This document shows, piece by piece, positions 10,801-22,761 of a stretch of 64,000 bases of DNA. The notes beneath the pieces are model-generated. The model saw nothing but the letters and a program-made list of their open reading frames with translations. It searched no databases and was not told the DNA's origin. The position numbers and the translations under genes are program-made. The number at the start of each line of letters is the position of its first letter. The first letter of the stretch is position 1. Source of the DNA: Typha latifolia (taxonomy: Eukaryota; Streptophyta; Magnoliopsida; Poales; Typhaceae); NCBI GenBank assembly GCA_019914945.1, contig CM034100.1:2183209-2247208 (forward strand), written 5' to 3'.

Positions 10801-11505
10801 GACTTTTCATGAGTATGGATTGACTTTCTTGCTAGAATAGATGTGCCTTAACCATGACAACTTGTAGTTATGAGAAATTTAAGAAATCTGTAATTTGGAC
10901 AGGAAGAGCTGGATACTCTTGCTAGCAACTATCCAAACCGCTTCAAAGTCTACTATGTATTGAATCAGGTCAATTTCTCCAAAAATTGATTTCCTGATAT
11001 AAAGTCTATCCAATGTATTAATGCTAATAATAAGTAGCTGTTGAATTGTTTTCTGCTACTTATTTTGGTCTCTACATCTTCCTGTGGTTATGGTCAATCT
11101 AATTGTTTACCTTTTCCTCCTTTTTATACTTATCAGCCCCCTGATGTGTGGAATGGTGGTGTTGGCTTTGTGTCAAAGGAAATGATTCAGACTCATTGCC
11201 CAGTGCCAGCACCTGACATCCAGGTATTATCTTTTAACATAACATTGTTCTTTTAATGAGCAAGAACACAATCGTCTATTTGTTAATTTAAGATACTAGT
11301 ATCAATTGGGCATATAGTACATTTAACACTATTGCTTTTCCTAGAGAAGTTAATACTTTGTAATTTCAGAGCTCGCAGATTGTAGTCTGAGCTTTAATCT
11401 ATTGATTTGCAGGTTCTAAGATGTGGACCACCTCCAATGAACAAAGCGATGGCTGCGCACCTTGATGATTTGGGGTACACAAAGGAGATGCAATTCCAGT
11501 TCTAA
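7890..11505 (+). CDS. CBR1: NADH-cytochrome b5 reductase 1-like
   Basis: Membrane-anchored FAD flavoprotein that passes electrons from NADH to cytochrome b5 for fatty-acid desaturation and related reactions at the ER. Nine exons: 7890-7995, 9657-9798, 9892-9982, 10107-10184, 10501-10581, 10678-10767, 10903-10968, 11137-11223 and 11413-11505. All introns are GT-AG and the joined frame gives 277 aa, close to the roughly 280 aa of Arabidopsis CBR1. Residues 9-30 form an N-terminal membrane anchor ([21 protein letters not shown]). The FAD-binding motif KPYTPTT, the pyridine-nucleotide motif GGSGITPM, the CGPPPM motif and the terminal EMQFQF are all present. The ATG at 7890 is chosen because MDFL begins the anchor; the frame is open upstream but has no earlier ATG. 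Intron 1 (about 1.66 kb) carries two inverted-repeat elements. Confidence 0.96.
8223..8646. mobile_element. MITE-like non-autonomous DNA transposon in CBR1 intron 1
   Basis: The ends are inverted repeats. About 8229-8269 matches the reverse complement of about 8601-8641 with 3 mismatches in 41 bases (shared core AATTGCCAC then ACTTTCAAAATATCATAATT). A second degenerate copy of the same core lies just inside the left end, near 8280-8305. Flanks TTGAATGTTAGG (8211-8222) and TTGAATATTAGG (8647-8658) differ by one base and could be a target-site duplication. Long terminal repeats with a 9-12 bp duplication would suit a Mutator-like MITE, but family assignment is inference. There is no coding capacity. 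Confidence 0.7.
8908..9540. mobile_element. Second, more diverged inverted-repeat element in CBR1 intron 1
   Basis: About 8915-9000 (TTTGAACCTCTCAACTTCAG onward) is similar in inverted orientation to about 9430-9535 (ending GTTGAGAGAGCCAAAGTATA). The similarity runs for about 80 bases with several mismatches and small gaps. The interior is G-rich on the plus strand, with GGTGGTGGTG runs near 9155 and 9295, and has no convincing gene. It is probably an old MITE. I could not define a target-site duplication. Confidence 0.5.
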
Positions 11506-13738
11506 AAATTTAAGGATTCCTGGGCTTTCTTGAAGCCCTTTCCTCTGTTGAAGAGGGCCAGAATAACAATTATTTTTCTCCTCATTGTAGTTTTGTAGCT
11601 TTCCAAAATCAGTGATGTGTTATCATTCAGATGAGTGATACCGGTGCTAATTGTACTTTTAAGTATTTGCCTTGCATTTCTGTTGCATTTCATTGCTATC
11701 TGGATTTGTAACTTATCTGAAATTTGTTCTCATCTACCATGGTGATCCATCCACCTCCAGAATCCAGATATATGAGTGCTCTCAGTTTCAACTTCTAAAT
11801 CAGCATTGAGGATCTGAAGCCACTGAGTGCTTGTGCTCCAAAAAAGTTTTCTTGAAGAACCAATATCGGCAAGTGGTATTCTTTTTCCTCCTTTTGGATT
11901 GGTTTGTCCAACATCAGGAAATTTATGATTGAGAATGCGCCCTCGTTTTGGCCTTTCCAAGTTTCAATCATTTTATTGTATGATTTGAGGATAACTATTT
12001 AGCTGATCTTCTTAACATGGTGAATAGAAATAAATGGTTCCCTAGTTATATCTGTACTGTGGCATTCTAGGCTGATTACCTCTTCCAGGATTTATCAATT
12101 TAGTTCACTTAGCACTATGATAGCAGTACTTAGTGTGAGTCTTGTGACAAATCTAAAATTTTGGTGAAACAACTAACCATTCACAGATAATAGTTTACTC
12201 ATAACAAATTACTCATACCTCTTGGAAAACCCAATTGCTTCTAAATTAATTAAGCATGATTGGAACTTATAGAAAAACTCTCAAAGATATTAGATGTCTA
12301 CAGAGCTTGAAATACTCGTAACATCATGTATTTTATTTTACTATTAAATTTTTTTTTCCCTATTACGATGTTTGCTTCTGTTTTTCAGTTTAGTTATTGT
12401 TTATGTGCCATTGTTCAGTTTAGAATTATTTACTCTCAAGTATATCTTCGTTTTCTTAATTTCTCACTATACACAACTTTCTTCCTTATAATACAAGCAC
12501 TATGCCTTGTGACTACGAAAATTCAAATTTGAGGAGGAGACACCAGAACTTGTTTTGTGGAAACTGAATTATGAAGGTTGAATATGTTTACAGTGTTTGA
12601 AGAAAGTCATTGAGTTATTTTACAATAAGCAACACGACAACATAAGATAATGACAATAACTCATTAATGGCTATCATGGAAGCTAGGAAGGACAGATCCC
12701 CTCAGTTTGGAGATATTTACAATCTATATGTACTGGCAGTAAGACAAATGACGTACTGTTCTTTCATAATGACAGTAATACTCGTTTTCTAGGTTCTAAA
12801 ATATGAACACCCGTGCAAAGATATAAAAATTGATGGTTGGTTGATTTCCCAAGTATAGGTTGTGACTATGCTTACAGTTCCTGTTGGTAAAACTTCTCAC
12901 GTCATATTTTTGGGCGTTATAATATTTATTTTAACTAATGAGATGTTGATATTTATTTCATTGAAGTGACATCAACAAGTAAGCTCTCTCATGTTTTAAT
13001 GGCAATTATTTTTAGCCAGCTCACTGTGGAGTGTGGACCCTTTTACAGTGGTAGACCTATAAATTATAACCCCCATGAGATAAGGTAATCTACAAATGAT
13101 AGCTAGGGAGATCTTTATCATCCCCTTCTTGAGTCCAATTCTTAAAATTAGAAGCCATAGCTTCTTCATTTGCATAGAAATTTTCTACTAGTCCTCTAGA
13201 TTTCCCCCATGGGTAGTTTCTTTAAATCATCTCATAAATGCTTAGACACACAAACTTTGCGCATTTTATTCACATGAATATTAAATTCATTGCTTCAGCT
13301 ATAACTAAAATAACAACTAGACTGACACGAGAGGGTGCAAGCAACAAGCTACATACTGTTCACTTTAATGATCTTGGCCCATGTTGAATGGAGATTTACC
13401 TTTTACTCTGCAACCCAGGATTCTTTTGTCAGAGATGCCCAGTTTATGTCCCCCGAATCTGCCATGAAAACTGGGAAGTTTTCTAACTAGATTCACATAC
13501 ATGACACTACAGAAACAATAAAGAAAGACAAGGCAAACAGAATCATCTTTGATATGTGATCCATATTAATTATCTAAAACACTGCTCCTTATTACTTAGA
13601 GTTCTTGTAAACTTATTAGTGGTTGTAATGGATAATTGGAGTACCCACAGACATTAGTAGTAGTGGATGATCATTAGAGGGAGCTTTTGCACTTGGTAAA
13701 CTCTCATGCACTAAGAGGACAAGATATAGGAACACTTA
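11506..13738. other. Convergent intergenic region between CBR1 and the MYB gene
   Basis: The start is the CBR1 3' UTR, probably ending near 11700, and the last 100-200 bases are the MYB 3' UTR on the other strand. The rest is AT-rich, and I see no gene, RNA or clear repeat in it. Short open frames here (11730-11960, 12326-12532) look like chance. Confidence 0.6.
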
Positions 13739-15096
13739 TTAGAACATTGGGTTTGGGCAGCAGTCAACTGAGAGCTCCATGAATCCTCCTACTTGCCCTG
13801 AGGCCTCATCAAGAAGCCACTTCTCTAGAAAGGACAAGGGAGTCTGTGTACTAGCTGACGGCTTCTCCCAGGTGATGCCGCTGATATTATCATACGAGAG
13901 CACTGAGTCGAGATTGTCGTGGTTCATGTGACTGTCACTGCCTTGATCACTTTTATATAGACTACCTTCAAGCAATTCTCTTCCCGCGGCATTGCAACTG
14001 TCACTGTTGTTGGTGATGGTGCCTCCCTGGTTATCTTGTATGGTCTTGGGTGAGGATCTCATCCACTTTTCGAGGAGCTTGGATATGTTCTCTGTGCTTG
14101 AGGCATATGTAGAGGGGCTATTTGGGTTCTTTTCTTCCATGTTGTGATCTTTGGAGATGGGGGCATAGCTTGTTGGACTATTATGAGAGGTATTCATAGA
14201 TGTATTAGTTGTGGCGTGGGACTTCTTGATCTTCTTCTTGAGGTGGGTGTTCCAGTAGTTCTTTATGTCATTGTCTGTTCTTTGGGGGAGATAGGAAGCT
14301 ATTGCTGCCCACCTGCATGGCAATCAAACAGAAATTAGAAGAGAGAAAAAAGGAACAGGATTTCACTGAATTTGCCATGTGTCATTGTTAGAGTTCTAAT
14401 GAAGTTCCATAATTTTTATCCTTCCCTTCTTTATGATTATGGGTTATGTAGTAAGTACATTAAGGAAATCTTACCTGTTGCCAAGTAAGGATTGGAGATG
14501 AATGATCATTCCTTCTTCATGTGGAGTGAAATTCCCACGCTTGATTCCAGGTCTAAGATAGTTAGTCCATCTCAATCTGCAGCTCTTACTACACCTCAGC
14601 AAGCCTGCAATTCAAGGTATATGAAGGTTCTACTTGTATATGTTTATGGAGTTGGTATAATGTTGTCCTGTAGAAGTACCCAGAATAATTGTTTCCATGG
14701 TTTTCAGCGAAATCTTCCAAGAGTTGAAGAAGGCAAGAAGCAGACCATTGGAATAAATGGAGTTAAGCATCAAAGACAACTTTAGGCATGAGCATATAAG
14801 AATTAACATAACTACCTAGTAATATCTGAGAGCGAAGCAGGATTGGAATTTCAAATTAGCAGAAAGCCAGTTCGCTAATTCAGCCAATATCTATCAGAAC
14901 TCATTAGTGCGAAGAAAGCAAACAGCTCAGGACATGGAGAGAGAGAAAGAGAGAGATTTTTACCAGTGTTTATAGGCACTGATCTCCAATTTCCAGGCCC
15001 ATGCTCTTGGATGTAGGAGACCAAAATGATGTCTTCTTCTGGAGTCCAAGGCCCTTTCTTGATGCCAATCTTATCACAGCAAGGAGGTCTTCCCAT
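13739..15096 (-). CDS. R2R3-MYB transcription factor, subgroup 1 (MYB60/MYB30/MYB96 type)
   Basis: Nuclear DNA-binding regulator. Three exons in transcript order: 15096-14964 (133 nt), 14604-14475 (130 nt) and 14312-13739. These are the classic exon sizes and intron positions of R2R3-MYB genes. The 278-aa product begins [21 protein letters not shown]2 covers about residues 11-62 with its regular tryptophans. R3 covers about 67-113, with [20 protein letters not shown] and the tail [10 protein letters not shown], which mark subgroup 1. The C-terminal half is Ser/Asn-rich with a [14 protein letters not shown] segment, ending DCCPNPMF. Arabidopsis members control stomatal opening (MYB60), wax synthesis (MYB94/96) or pathogen cell death (MYB30). 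The length of about 280 aa fits MYB60 best, but I cannot separate the paralogues. Confidence 0.93.
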
Positions 15097-15206
15097 GGCT
15101 AGGTAGGTAGCCAGGCTGACTCAAAGACCCACCACCCTCCCTTTCCTACCTCTCCTCCTCTTCCTTTTCTTCTGTTCATACAGGTGTCCCATGAACCTGT
15201 GAGTGC

Positions 15207-15213
15207 TTATATA
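15207..15213 (-). promoter_or_regulatory. TATA box of the MYB gene
   Basis: TATATAA on the minus strand lies 111 bases before the start codon. The leader between them is rich in pyrimidine and purine tracts. Confidence 0.45.
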
Positions 15214-15229
15214 CTGGATGATTCGAAGA

Positions 15230-16730
15230 GTGTGACTGTCTCCTCACCTGTAATCTGCCTCTCTGGCTCATATAATTTCTCCTTTGCTTTTTACAAAGTC
15301 AGCCATGTTTTGCTCTCTTTTCTCTCTTGTTGTTCACATGATTCAACATCTCTTCCCCCAAAGGTGGTACCATTGACCAGAGTCTATATGAGGTGTCATA
15401 AGCTCCAATAAATGTGGACATGTGAGAGCAGTCACCACTTTTTTAGTTCAGACTATATTGAATTTCTGTTGCTCGAGTAACTTGACAAGTGATCATGTTT
15501 CAATCAAACTGATGGATTGTCTCTGCACATTTCTTTTAAGTACAAAGATCTGATCATATTCTTTTTGAATATTAACTGGCAATGTTTGTAAGCAGAAATG
15601 CAAATTAGTGTATTCTGTGCATATATGGAGATATACAAATGTAAGCTGCGGTATGTCAAGACTTTGTAGGTTGATATATTTGCATAATGTAGTAGCCCAT
15701 TAGGTGCCAGAGACATTTATTTCTACTAGTTAATTGACATTAATTATGGTAGTTCTGAAAATGGTATCTTTGCTATGACTTCTGCTTGAATGGAGCATTG
15801 GATGATCAAGGAGTATATATCTTGGTTTGCTATGTCACCAAACAGGGCAAGTTGATGTGGCTTAAGCATTTGGAATTGCTTCTCTTGTCACAGATGATAT
15901 TGATATTAAAGTCATGTAACTTACAGTAATGCATTTTGTCGTATAAATGGCAAAATTGTTTATGTTCTCCTCTTAGACCTTGATTGATTAGTTGTTCTAT
16001 CATGGGTAACTCTTGTTTCAACAATAGTTTATGCCAATGGAAAAAAAAAAGAAAAAGAAATTCGTTTTATAACATCCACGAATTGGAAGAGAGTGAAATA
16101 TAATTCCTTCCATTCAGTGAAGTGTATTTACCAGCATAATTAATACATTATTGTCTCTCTAGAAGACAAATCTTGAATTTATCAAGAAAGAAACCTTAAG
16201 TTTTGCTTCTATTATTATTTACATGATCATATCCTACCAAACTTTTAAGCTAAACTCATTTTTATTTCATCTAATAAATACATGCATCTAGTCTTAACTA
16301 TTGAAATAACCCCCTAATCCAACATTTTCATATACGGTGTTCTTCAGAATGCCTATATATTTTGCTTTTAGTATCTCTATAGATAAGTTAAACAGCTATA
16401 AATGTAAAAACAACTTTAAAAAAGAGAACTAATTAAAGTCAAATTAGAGGTATTCTAGGTATTATAATTTTTTTTTACTATTAAAATTAGTTCACGGTCT
16501 TTTGAGATATTAAAAGAAAAATGTAGAGGTGAAATGATAATAAATATTCATATAGAAGGATGGGGATAATAATAATAATTATTATTATTATATAATGTAA
16601 GACGTATTTGATTAACTTTTTTTCCCAATTTATATCATATAAATCTCGATAAGGAGTTGGATTAGACCGCCCCTATCCCAACACTTCCCCCAAGGCCCAA
16701 AGCCCAACCCATCTGGCCCAATAGACCTAG
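15230..16730. other. Divergent intergenic region between the MYB and presenilin genes
   Basis: It holds the MYB promoter on the left and the presenilin promoter on the right. The middle is AT-rich, with short runs such as ATAATAATAATTATTATTATTA near 16568-16590. I see no gene or structured element. Confidence 0.55.
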
Positions 16731-16731
16731 T

Positions 16732-16734
<3 letters not shown>

Positions 16735-16778
<44 letters not shown>
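16735..16778. repeat. (CT)n microsatellite in the presenilin leader or promoter
   Basis: About 22 CT units followed by a C run, roughly 170 bases before the presenilin ATG. CT tracts just upstream of plant genes are common and can act as core-promoter or leader elements. No effect is shown here. Confidence 0.9.
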
Positions 16779-16780
<2 letters not shown>

Positions 16781-16945
16781 CCCCAAAAAAGGCCAAAACT
16801 GACCAGAAAAGGTAAAAGAAGGAGACTCTTCTCCTCTTCTCGTCTCCCCAAACTCGAAGAATGCCAATTCCATTTCCGGTTCCCTTCCTCTGAGTTTTCC
16901 CCCACCATCACCCCCAAAAAGATTTTGCCGCCCGTCGACCTACCA

Positions 16946-18331
16946 ATGGATCACAGCATCATCGACGCCTTGGGAGTCGAGATCATCGGGGTCATGTCCC
17001 CGGTCTCCATCTGCATGCTCCTCGTCGTCCTCCTCCTCACCTCGCTCTCCCCGGCTTCCCCTTCTTCCATTTCACCTCCTCCGATCACCGCTGCCACTCT
17101 CGTCTACCTCGAGTCCCCTTCCGATTCCTCCTCCACGAAGCTCGAGGGCGCCCTCCTCAACGCCGCCGTCTTCGTCCTCCTCGTCACCGTCGTCACCTTC
17201 CTCCTCGTCCTCCTCTACTACTACCACTTCACCAACTTCTTGAAGAACTACATGCGCTTCTCAGCCTTCTTCGTCCTCGCCTCCATGGGCGGCGCCATCC
17301 TCCTCTCCCTCCTCCGCCAGTTCTCCATACCGCTCGACGCCGTCACTTCCCTCCTCGTCCTCTTCAACTTTGCAGCCGTCGGTGTACTCTCGGTGTTCTC
17401 ACCGGCCGTGCCCATAATCCTCCGGCAGTCCTACATGGTCGTCATCGCCGTCATAGTCGCCGCTTGGTTCGCGAAGCTTCCGGAATGGACAACTTGGACT
17501 CTACTCCTCGCTCTCGCGGCTTATGATCTCGTCGCCGTACTCGCGCCCAGAGGACCGTTGCGGATTCTTGTCGAGCTTGCGTCGTCCCGGGACGACGATC
17601 TCCCTGCGTTAGTCTATGAGGCAAGACCTACAGTTGCGGCGTCCTCCTCCTCTGCTGCTGTTGATGTTGCTTCTCTTGGTGCCGTGGAGCTCCAGCCTGT
17701 TGATCCCGAGATTTCAAGGGGAAATCGCCATGTTGGTATTGGTCAAAATTCTAACTTGGATCGTGCTATCATAGAAATGAAGGATCTTGAAGAAGAAAGA
17801 TCCCCTTTGATGTCCAGTGGATCATCCGGCGGGGTTGGCGGCAATGCTGGAAATTCCAATTCAGATCGCTCTGTTATAGAAATGGAGAATCTTGAAGGTG
17901 AAAACTCTGTCTCCAATCATGCAGTTGTAGAGATTGAGAGGTCTGCGGGAGAGAGTTCCCCTTTGGTTTCCAGGGGCGACAACAGGGATGGCAATGCTGA
18001 GAGGAGGAGGGGACGGTCTTCCCAGTCCTCGCCTTCTTCAGAGGTTGAGATGTTTGATACTACAAGGGGCGTCAGGCTGGGACTAGGGGACTTCGTCTTC
18101 TATAGCGTTCTTGTTGGTAGGGCAGCGATGTATGATCTGATGACAGTTTATGCTTGTTATCTGGCCATAATATCAGGGCTTGGGTGCACGCTCATCTTGT
18201 TGTCTGTTTGTCGGCATGCATTGCCTGCGCTGCCAATCTCGATAACTCTGGGAGTAGTGTTCTACTTCTTGACTCGGCTGCTCATGGAACCGTTTGTGGT
18301 TGGGGCTTCAACCAACTTGGTGATGTTCTAA
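16946..18331 (+). CDS. Presenilin-like aspartyl protease, intronless
   Basis: Multi-pass membrane protein of the presenilin/GxGD family, the catalytic subunit of gamma-secretase in animals; in plants it sits in endomembranes. One exon of 461 aa. ATG 16946 (MDHSIIDALG) is chosen because no earlier ATG is in frame and the conserved VMSPVSICM of the first membrane segment follows at once. The first catalytic Asp is D194 in the AAYDLVAVLAPRGP segment. The second is D382 in GLGD. The PALP motif is at 427-430. About residues 210-370 form the long hydrophilic loop with acidic repeats (AIIEMKDLEEE, VIEMENLEGE, VVEIERSAGE), a threefold degenerate repeat. Plant presenilin genes are usually intronless, as here. 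The first 600 bases are very GC-rich at third positions compared with the flanks. Confidence 0.96.
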   Translation: MDHSIIDALGVEIIGVMSPVSICMLLVVLLLTSLSPASPSSISPPPITAATLVYLESPSDSSSTKLEGALLNAAVFVLLVTVVTFLLVLLYYYHFTNFLKNYMRFSAFFVLASMGGAILLSLLRQFSIPLDAVTSLLVLFNFAAVGVLSVFSPAVPIILRQSYMVVIAVIVAAWFAKLPEWTTWTLLLALAAYDLVAVLAPRGPLRILVELASSRDDDLPALVYEARPTVAASSSSAAVDVASLGAVELQPVDPEISRGNRHVGIGQNSNLDRAIIEMKDLEEERSPLMSSGSSGGVGGNAGNSNSDRSVIEMENLEGENSVSNHAVVEIERSAGESSPLVSRGDNRDGNAERRRGRSSQSSPSSEVEMFDTTRGVRLGLGDFVFYSVLVGRAAMYDLMTVYACYLAIISGLGCTLILLSVCRHALPALPISITLGVVFYFLTRLLMEPFVVGASTNLVMF

Positions 18332-18362
18332 CTCTTTACTGTTTCTTTGCAGTCGTTTACAC

Positions 18363-18368
18363 AATAAA
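18363..18368 (+). promoter_or_regulatory. Poly(A) signal of the presenilin gene
   Basis: AATAAA lies 32 bases after the stop codon. It is close to the stop, so a further site downstream may also be used. Confidence 0.4.
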
Positions 18369-18399
18369 AACATAAACCCCATTGTTTTCTCATACTGAT

Positions 18400-21300
18400 A
18401 TCTCATAGCGTGACTAACTTTTCACTTCTCATGTTATCTCTTATTCTCTCTCTTTGTTGGTTTCATGTATGTTGGAACAGTGATATTGCTCTGTGTTTTC
18501 TTAAACTTTATAAATTAGCTATATGGAGGTTGAGATCTTACATGACTTGTAGAGAATATGTCAGTTCAAAATTTCCAGTTTAGTCATCAAATCAGCAATA
18601 TATTCAGTAGATGTAACAACCCATTTCATCGCCAGTAATTCATTTATGTATTAACTGCATTTTTCATGTAATGGGATAGTGATCAAGTTATAAAAGTTTT
18701 GTTGTGAAACTCACTGTGGTCAACTGCAGCTGGGTTAGACTAAGAATTATGTAAACTATGAGATCTTGTCAGTTCAATTTCTTTCAATTGATATGCTTTG
18801 TTCTGTTCTGTAATTGTTTCACTTTATAATTAATTCTGTTGGCTTCATGCAGACTTGTAGTGCTTGTAGTCTTGATTATTTACAAAACAAAATTCAAACA
18901 ATGGGTCATAAAATTAAAAGTAAAAGACCCATGGGGCCATAAAGTTCGTTTTAATGCTTTAATTTGTAGTATATTTTGAATAGTTTGAACAACAACTTCT
19001 TGAAGGTAGTGGTTTTGAGTTCCATAAAAAAACAGTAATTCAAGACTTTAAACTTTTAGTAAAAGAATAAGACAATAAATGAAAATAGTAAATATCTAAT
19101 CACGTGGTCAATATTGGGATCTCTCTCTCATTTCTCCCACCTCCTCCTCCCTCCTCCCTCCTCCCCTTTATATTGTTGGTCACATATTAAATTATCTATC
19201 GAGTTCGCTTCTCTCTACTTCTTTCATGGTTTCTCTCTTCTTGATATTGCTCTTACCGTTTTCTAATGGAGTAATGATACCTGGTAGTGCCCACATGTTT
19301 CGGTTCCACGCCTACTGGTTTGATGTCCGGCGGTCATTACATTCCCACAGTGGATCCGTTTCCAAGGCTTGTGGGAACGAGTGGAGCTGGCAGCATTTCT
19401 CTAGGCGGGTTGGGAACCGTTGCAAGAAAAGATCTATTCTTGTCCAAGCCAAGGCCCATGTTGTTTCTGCATCCTACCCATGGAGGAGTTGGTTCTTGTC
19501 AACCAAATGACACCCTTTTGAGAGGTCAGATTTTTCTCTCTGTAAGGGATCACACTGGTTGATGATGACAACAGCTAGGAGCCGGAGGTTCCTGTTGATG
19601 ACGACCATAAGCCAGAGTTGTCTCTGAGGGTGGTGAAGGCCCAAGCTGTAGGGGGAGAATTGAATTGGGACCGCCTCAGGATTTTCTGCACTACCTGATT
19701 GTATTTTGTGGTGTGTGATGGCTAATGAGTTCAGAGGAGATTCAGAGACTCATGATTTTCTGGCAATGCTTTTTGATAACCCTGAAGCTCTTCTGGTAAT
19801 AAATGGATGAGATTTATATGATATTATGGGTTTTGATGGCTGGAGTTGGATTGGAATATAATGGTATCTGAGTAGAGGGTGGCGCATATAGAATAGAATC
19901 AGAAATTTTTTATTCAATGGGGTTCTGTAATTTTGGCTGACACAGTAATTGACAATATATTGTTGACTACTACTTGATTGATAATATGATTCACCCTTTT
20001 GAATTTTCAATCTTAGGTTTTTTTAGGTTTACTTGATTCCTTTTACCCTGTTAGCTCTTGCTGAATAATTCTTTCTAGATGTTGACTTAATAACTTGTCA
20101 AAATTTTCAGTTATATGATCTTTACATCATCATACTTTTGTACATTTCTTCACATCACTATAGAATTCTTGTGCATAACATGGGCTATGGATTGATTGGA
20201 TCATAAGCCTGCTAAAGTTGATGTGTCATACCAGAGAAAGGCCTCTTATAGTCACAAAGCATATCCACATTATCTTTGCTGAAAAATGGCTGCAATGATA
20301 TTTATGGTGAATGACTGAGTGTTACAAACATAGAGTTGAAGTAAAGTATAACTTCAAATCTACGGTAGACATGTAACGGTTGCTTATTATTAATAATGGT
20401 TGAATGGTTGTGACTGACTTGTAAGTTCAAGTCAGCCCTTGACAAAGTGGCACATGTTACAATTCTAATATGGTACTTCATCAAGTTTAACAACTATACC
20501 ATCCTGAGTGTGTATGGTTGAACATTAGCTATGTGCCTGTGATAATTACCATGCATTAGTTCTTTGTCTCTGTCATGATTCGCCACAGTTAGCAATTTGA
20601 TTAGACATCAAGTTTCATGAATATTGTGAACTTCTAATGCTTTTGAGTAAATACTGCAAAAAGTAGAATGGTTAGTTATTAAAATAATATTCCTTGTATA
20701 AAAGGCTACCATGGTGAGGACAATCTGTGCTACTCTTGATCATTAGCTAACTTTCATAATTTCAAGATAGTTCATCATACTTCAGTAATGATATGCAAGT
20801 AGTTTGCTATGGTGTTTCTGCCCTATTCTAAACATAAGATCTTCTGTTTCTAATCTTGTTCAAGTGCTGTCATCTTTGTTATTCTATTTAATGGTAGGTG
20901 TAGTGTCAAGTATTTCATGAAATCTTATATAATATTCATACGTGCATTATCGCTGGCCTGTGGCACAAAACAGTCTAACTGGTCCAGTCTCTCACAAAAT
21001 AGGCTGCCAATTAAAAAATCATATGATACTTATCTAAAGATTATACGACGTTGTTACCTAATACTCTGGTTTACTGTTTAACAAACCAAATTACCCAGTT
21101 CCGTTTCTTATTTGGTGATGTTAATTTTTTCAAGAAAATTACCTATTTCTGCCAAGGTAACAGCGTTTTATAGTTCCCTGTTCTTTCTGCTCTTTGAACT
21201 TACTGAAGGTACCTTTCCTGATGACTGCTGATATAGTAATAGAAGTTCATTAGAAGTGTTCATTATCCATGTAAATGTGCAGTTGTGCTTTGCTGTCTGC

Positions 21301-22680
21301 TCTGCTCCCTCTATGCATTAATTCTACATCCAAAATACCAACCAGTTAATTAATGAGCTACTGAAGTTACAGCTTGCTCAATACAGAAGTTTTCAAATTG
21401 TTTCTAGTTGCAGTTTTGCGAGTCAAGTATTAGACATCAATTAATGTGTTATCATATCATATTCAGCGATATAACTCCTCTATTCCATGTCAAGGATGGA
21501 GTATGACAGTATATGTTTGTAATTTGAAGTTTGTTTCTTTGTATTTATGGGCAGTATTTCCACTTTACAACTGGTCGAACATTAATTAGTCGTGCTATGG
21601 AAAGAGAGAAAGAGCCTTGTTGGTCGATATCATGTTGGACCAGTAGGGAGAAAAGAATGGATAGAACTCCTTTGAGATTTGTCCTCATGATAGCTTTAGG
21701 GAATATTTTATTCATTGTCCAGCTCTAATTGTTCTGTCTTTTTGGCCACCATTGGATTGGCAAATGTAACTAATTGTGAATAACATTCTGAACTTCTGGA
21801 GTATTGAAGTTCTCGTGCAAGTGCTGACTCTGTGATGCTGTACTTTTACATGTGAGTTCCACTTGGGACAAATGTTAGTGTGTGAGAACTATTGATAAAT
21901 CTTTTGATTACAATTGATCATGGCCTACAACAGTTATGTGTCATTGACTAAATGCTAAGAGAATGCAAGAAGAGGACATAGAAGACTTGCATTTTTTCTA
22001 ATACCACAGCAAGGAACAGCTGTGTCTTTCTGGCCCAAAGAAGTGTTTCATCTGCTAGAATTTATAATAGGGCATTTGAAGTACTAAAGAGTGTCATTTT
22101 GAGGAAATGAGCACTTCGGGCCCAATCCAATTGAGCTGTGGACGTTGAAGTAGCCAAGTGGAAGAATGTTTTCCACATGATCATGCTTGAACTGTTTGGT
22201 GAATGAGGATAAGATAGAAAAGGATTTTTGTTCTCCATTGTTCTCCATTGTTCTTGCTGGGTTCTAGGAGAGAGGAGCTCGACATTATTATCTTTTGGAT
22301 TTTGAGAATTATTCCATGATGGGGATTGATATCTATGACTCCCACTCTGCTCTTTTTATCAGCAGTGCACTTTTCTGACACAGCATTACTTAGGGAGATA
22401 TGGATTTTATCCTCAAGTTAAGAATCGAATATTTGCTATATAAGTGTAAACCAGTAGTTAAAAAAAAATGGTTTCCATATTTCTTGACATGTGGACATTT
22501 TAAATTATTAAATTTTATTTAAAAACATGAAGGAAAATTTTGTTGAACAACCACTCGTTTTGTGCTCAAGTTGCTTATTATATATGTTATTGACTTATTG
22601 GTGTTAAATGTGGATTTTTTTCCCCCAAACCTCGGCTGCAGGAAATTCCTGCAATGGATATTACAGACAATCCAATCTTC
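18400..22680. other. Long intergenic region with no supported gene
   Basis: AT-rich, unique-looking sequence. A pyrimidine tract of CTCC units lies at 19110-19165. Just after it comes a stretch with better coding composition (see 19287-19800). The remaining frames, including 21531-21728, have no recognisable features. Confidence 0.5.
19287..19800 (+). pseudogene. Possible degraded gene fragment, unrecognised
   Basis: A frame from ATG 19287 reads PTCFGSTPTGLMSGG then 70 more residues to a stop at 19560. After one intervening TAG near 19575 the same frame continues EPEVPVDDDHKPELSLRVVK and further to about 19695. A following frame reads MANEFRGDSETHDFLAMLF. The composition is more protein-like than the surrounding AT-rich DNA, but stops interrupt it and I recognise no family. 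It could be a decayed gene or captured exon. An overlapping frame from 19226 has a hydrophobic start, but I judge it accidental. Confidence 0.25.
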
Positions 22681-22685
22681 TGCAC

Positions 22686-22693
22686 TATATATA
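22686..22693 (+). promoter_or_regulatory. TATA box of the PKS-like gene
   Basis: TATATATA lies 69 bases before the ATG at 22762, the usual spacing for a TATA-driven plant gene with a short leader. Confidence 0.6.
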
Positions 22694-22761
22694 CACATGA
22701 GAAGTTGTACTACCCTGCTCCAAACTCCTCATCACTTCTTTCAGTTCCTTCTTAAAAGAAG

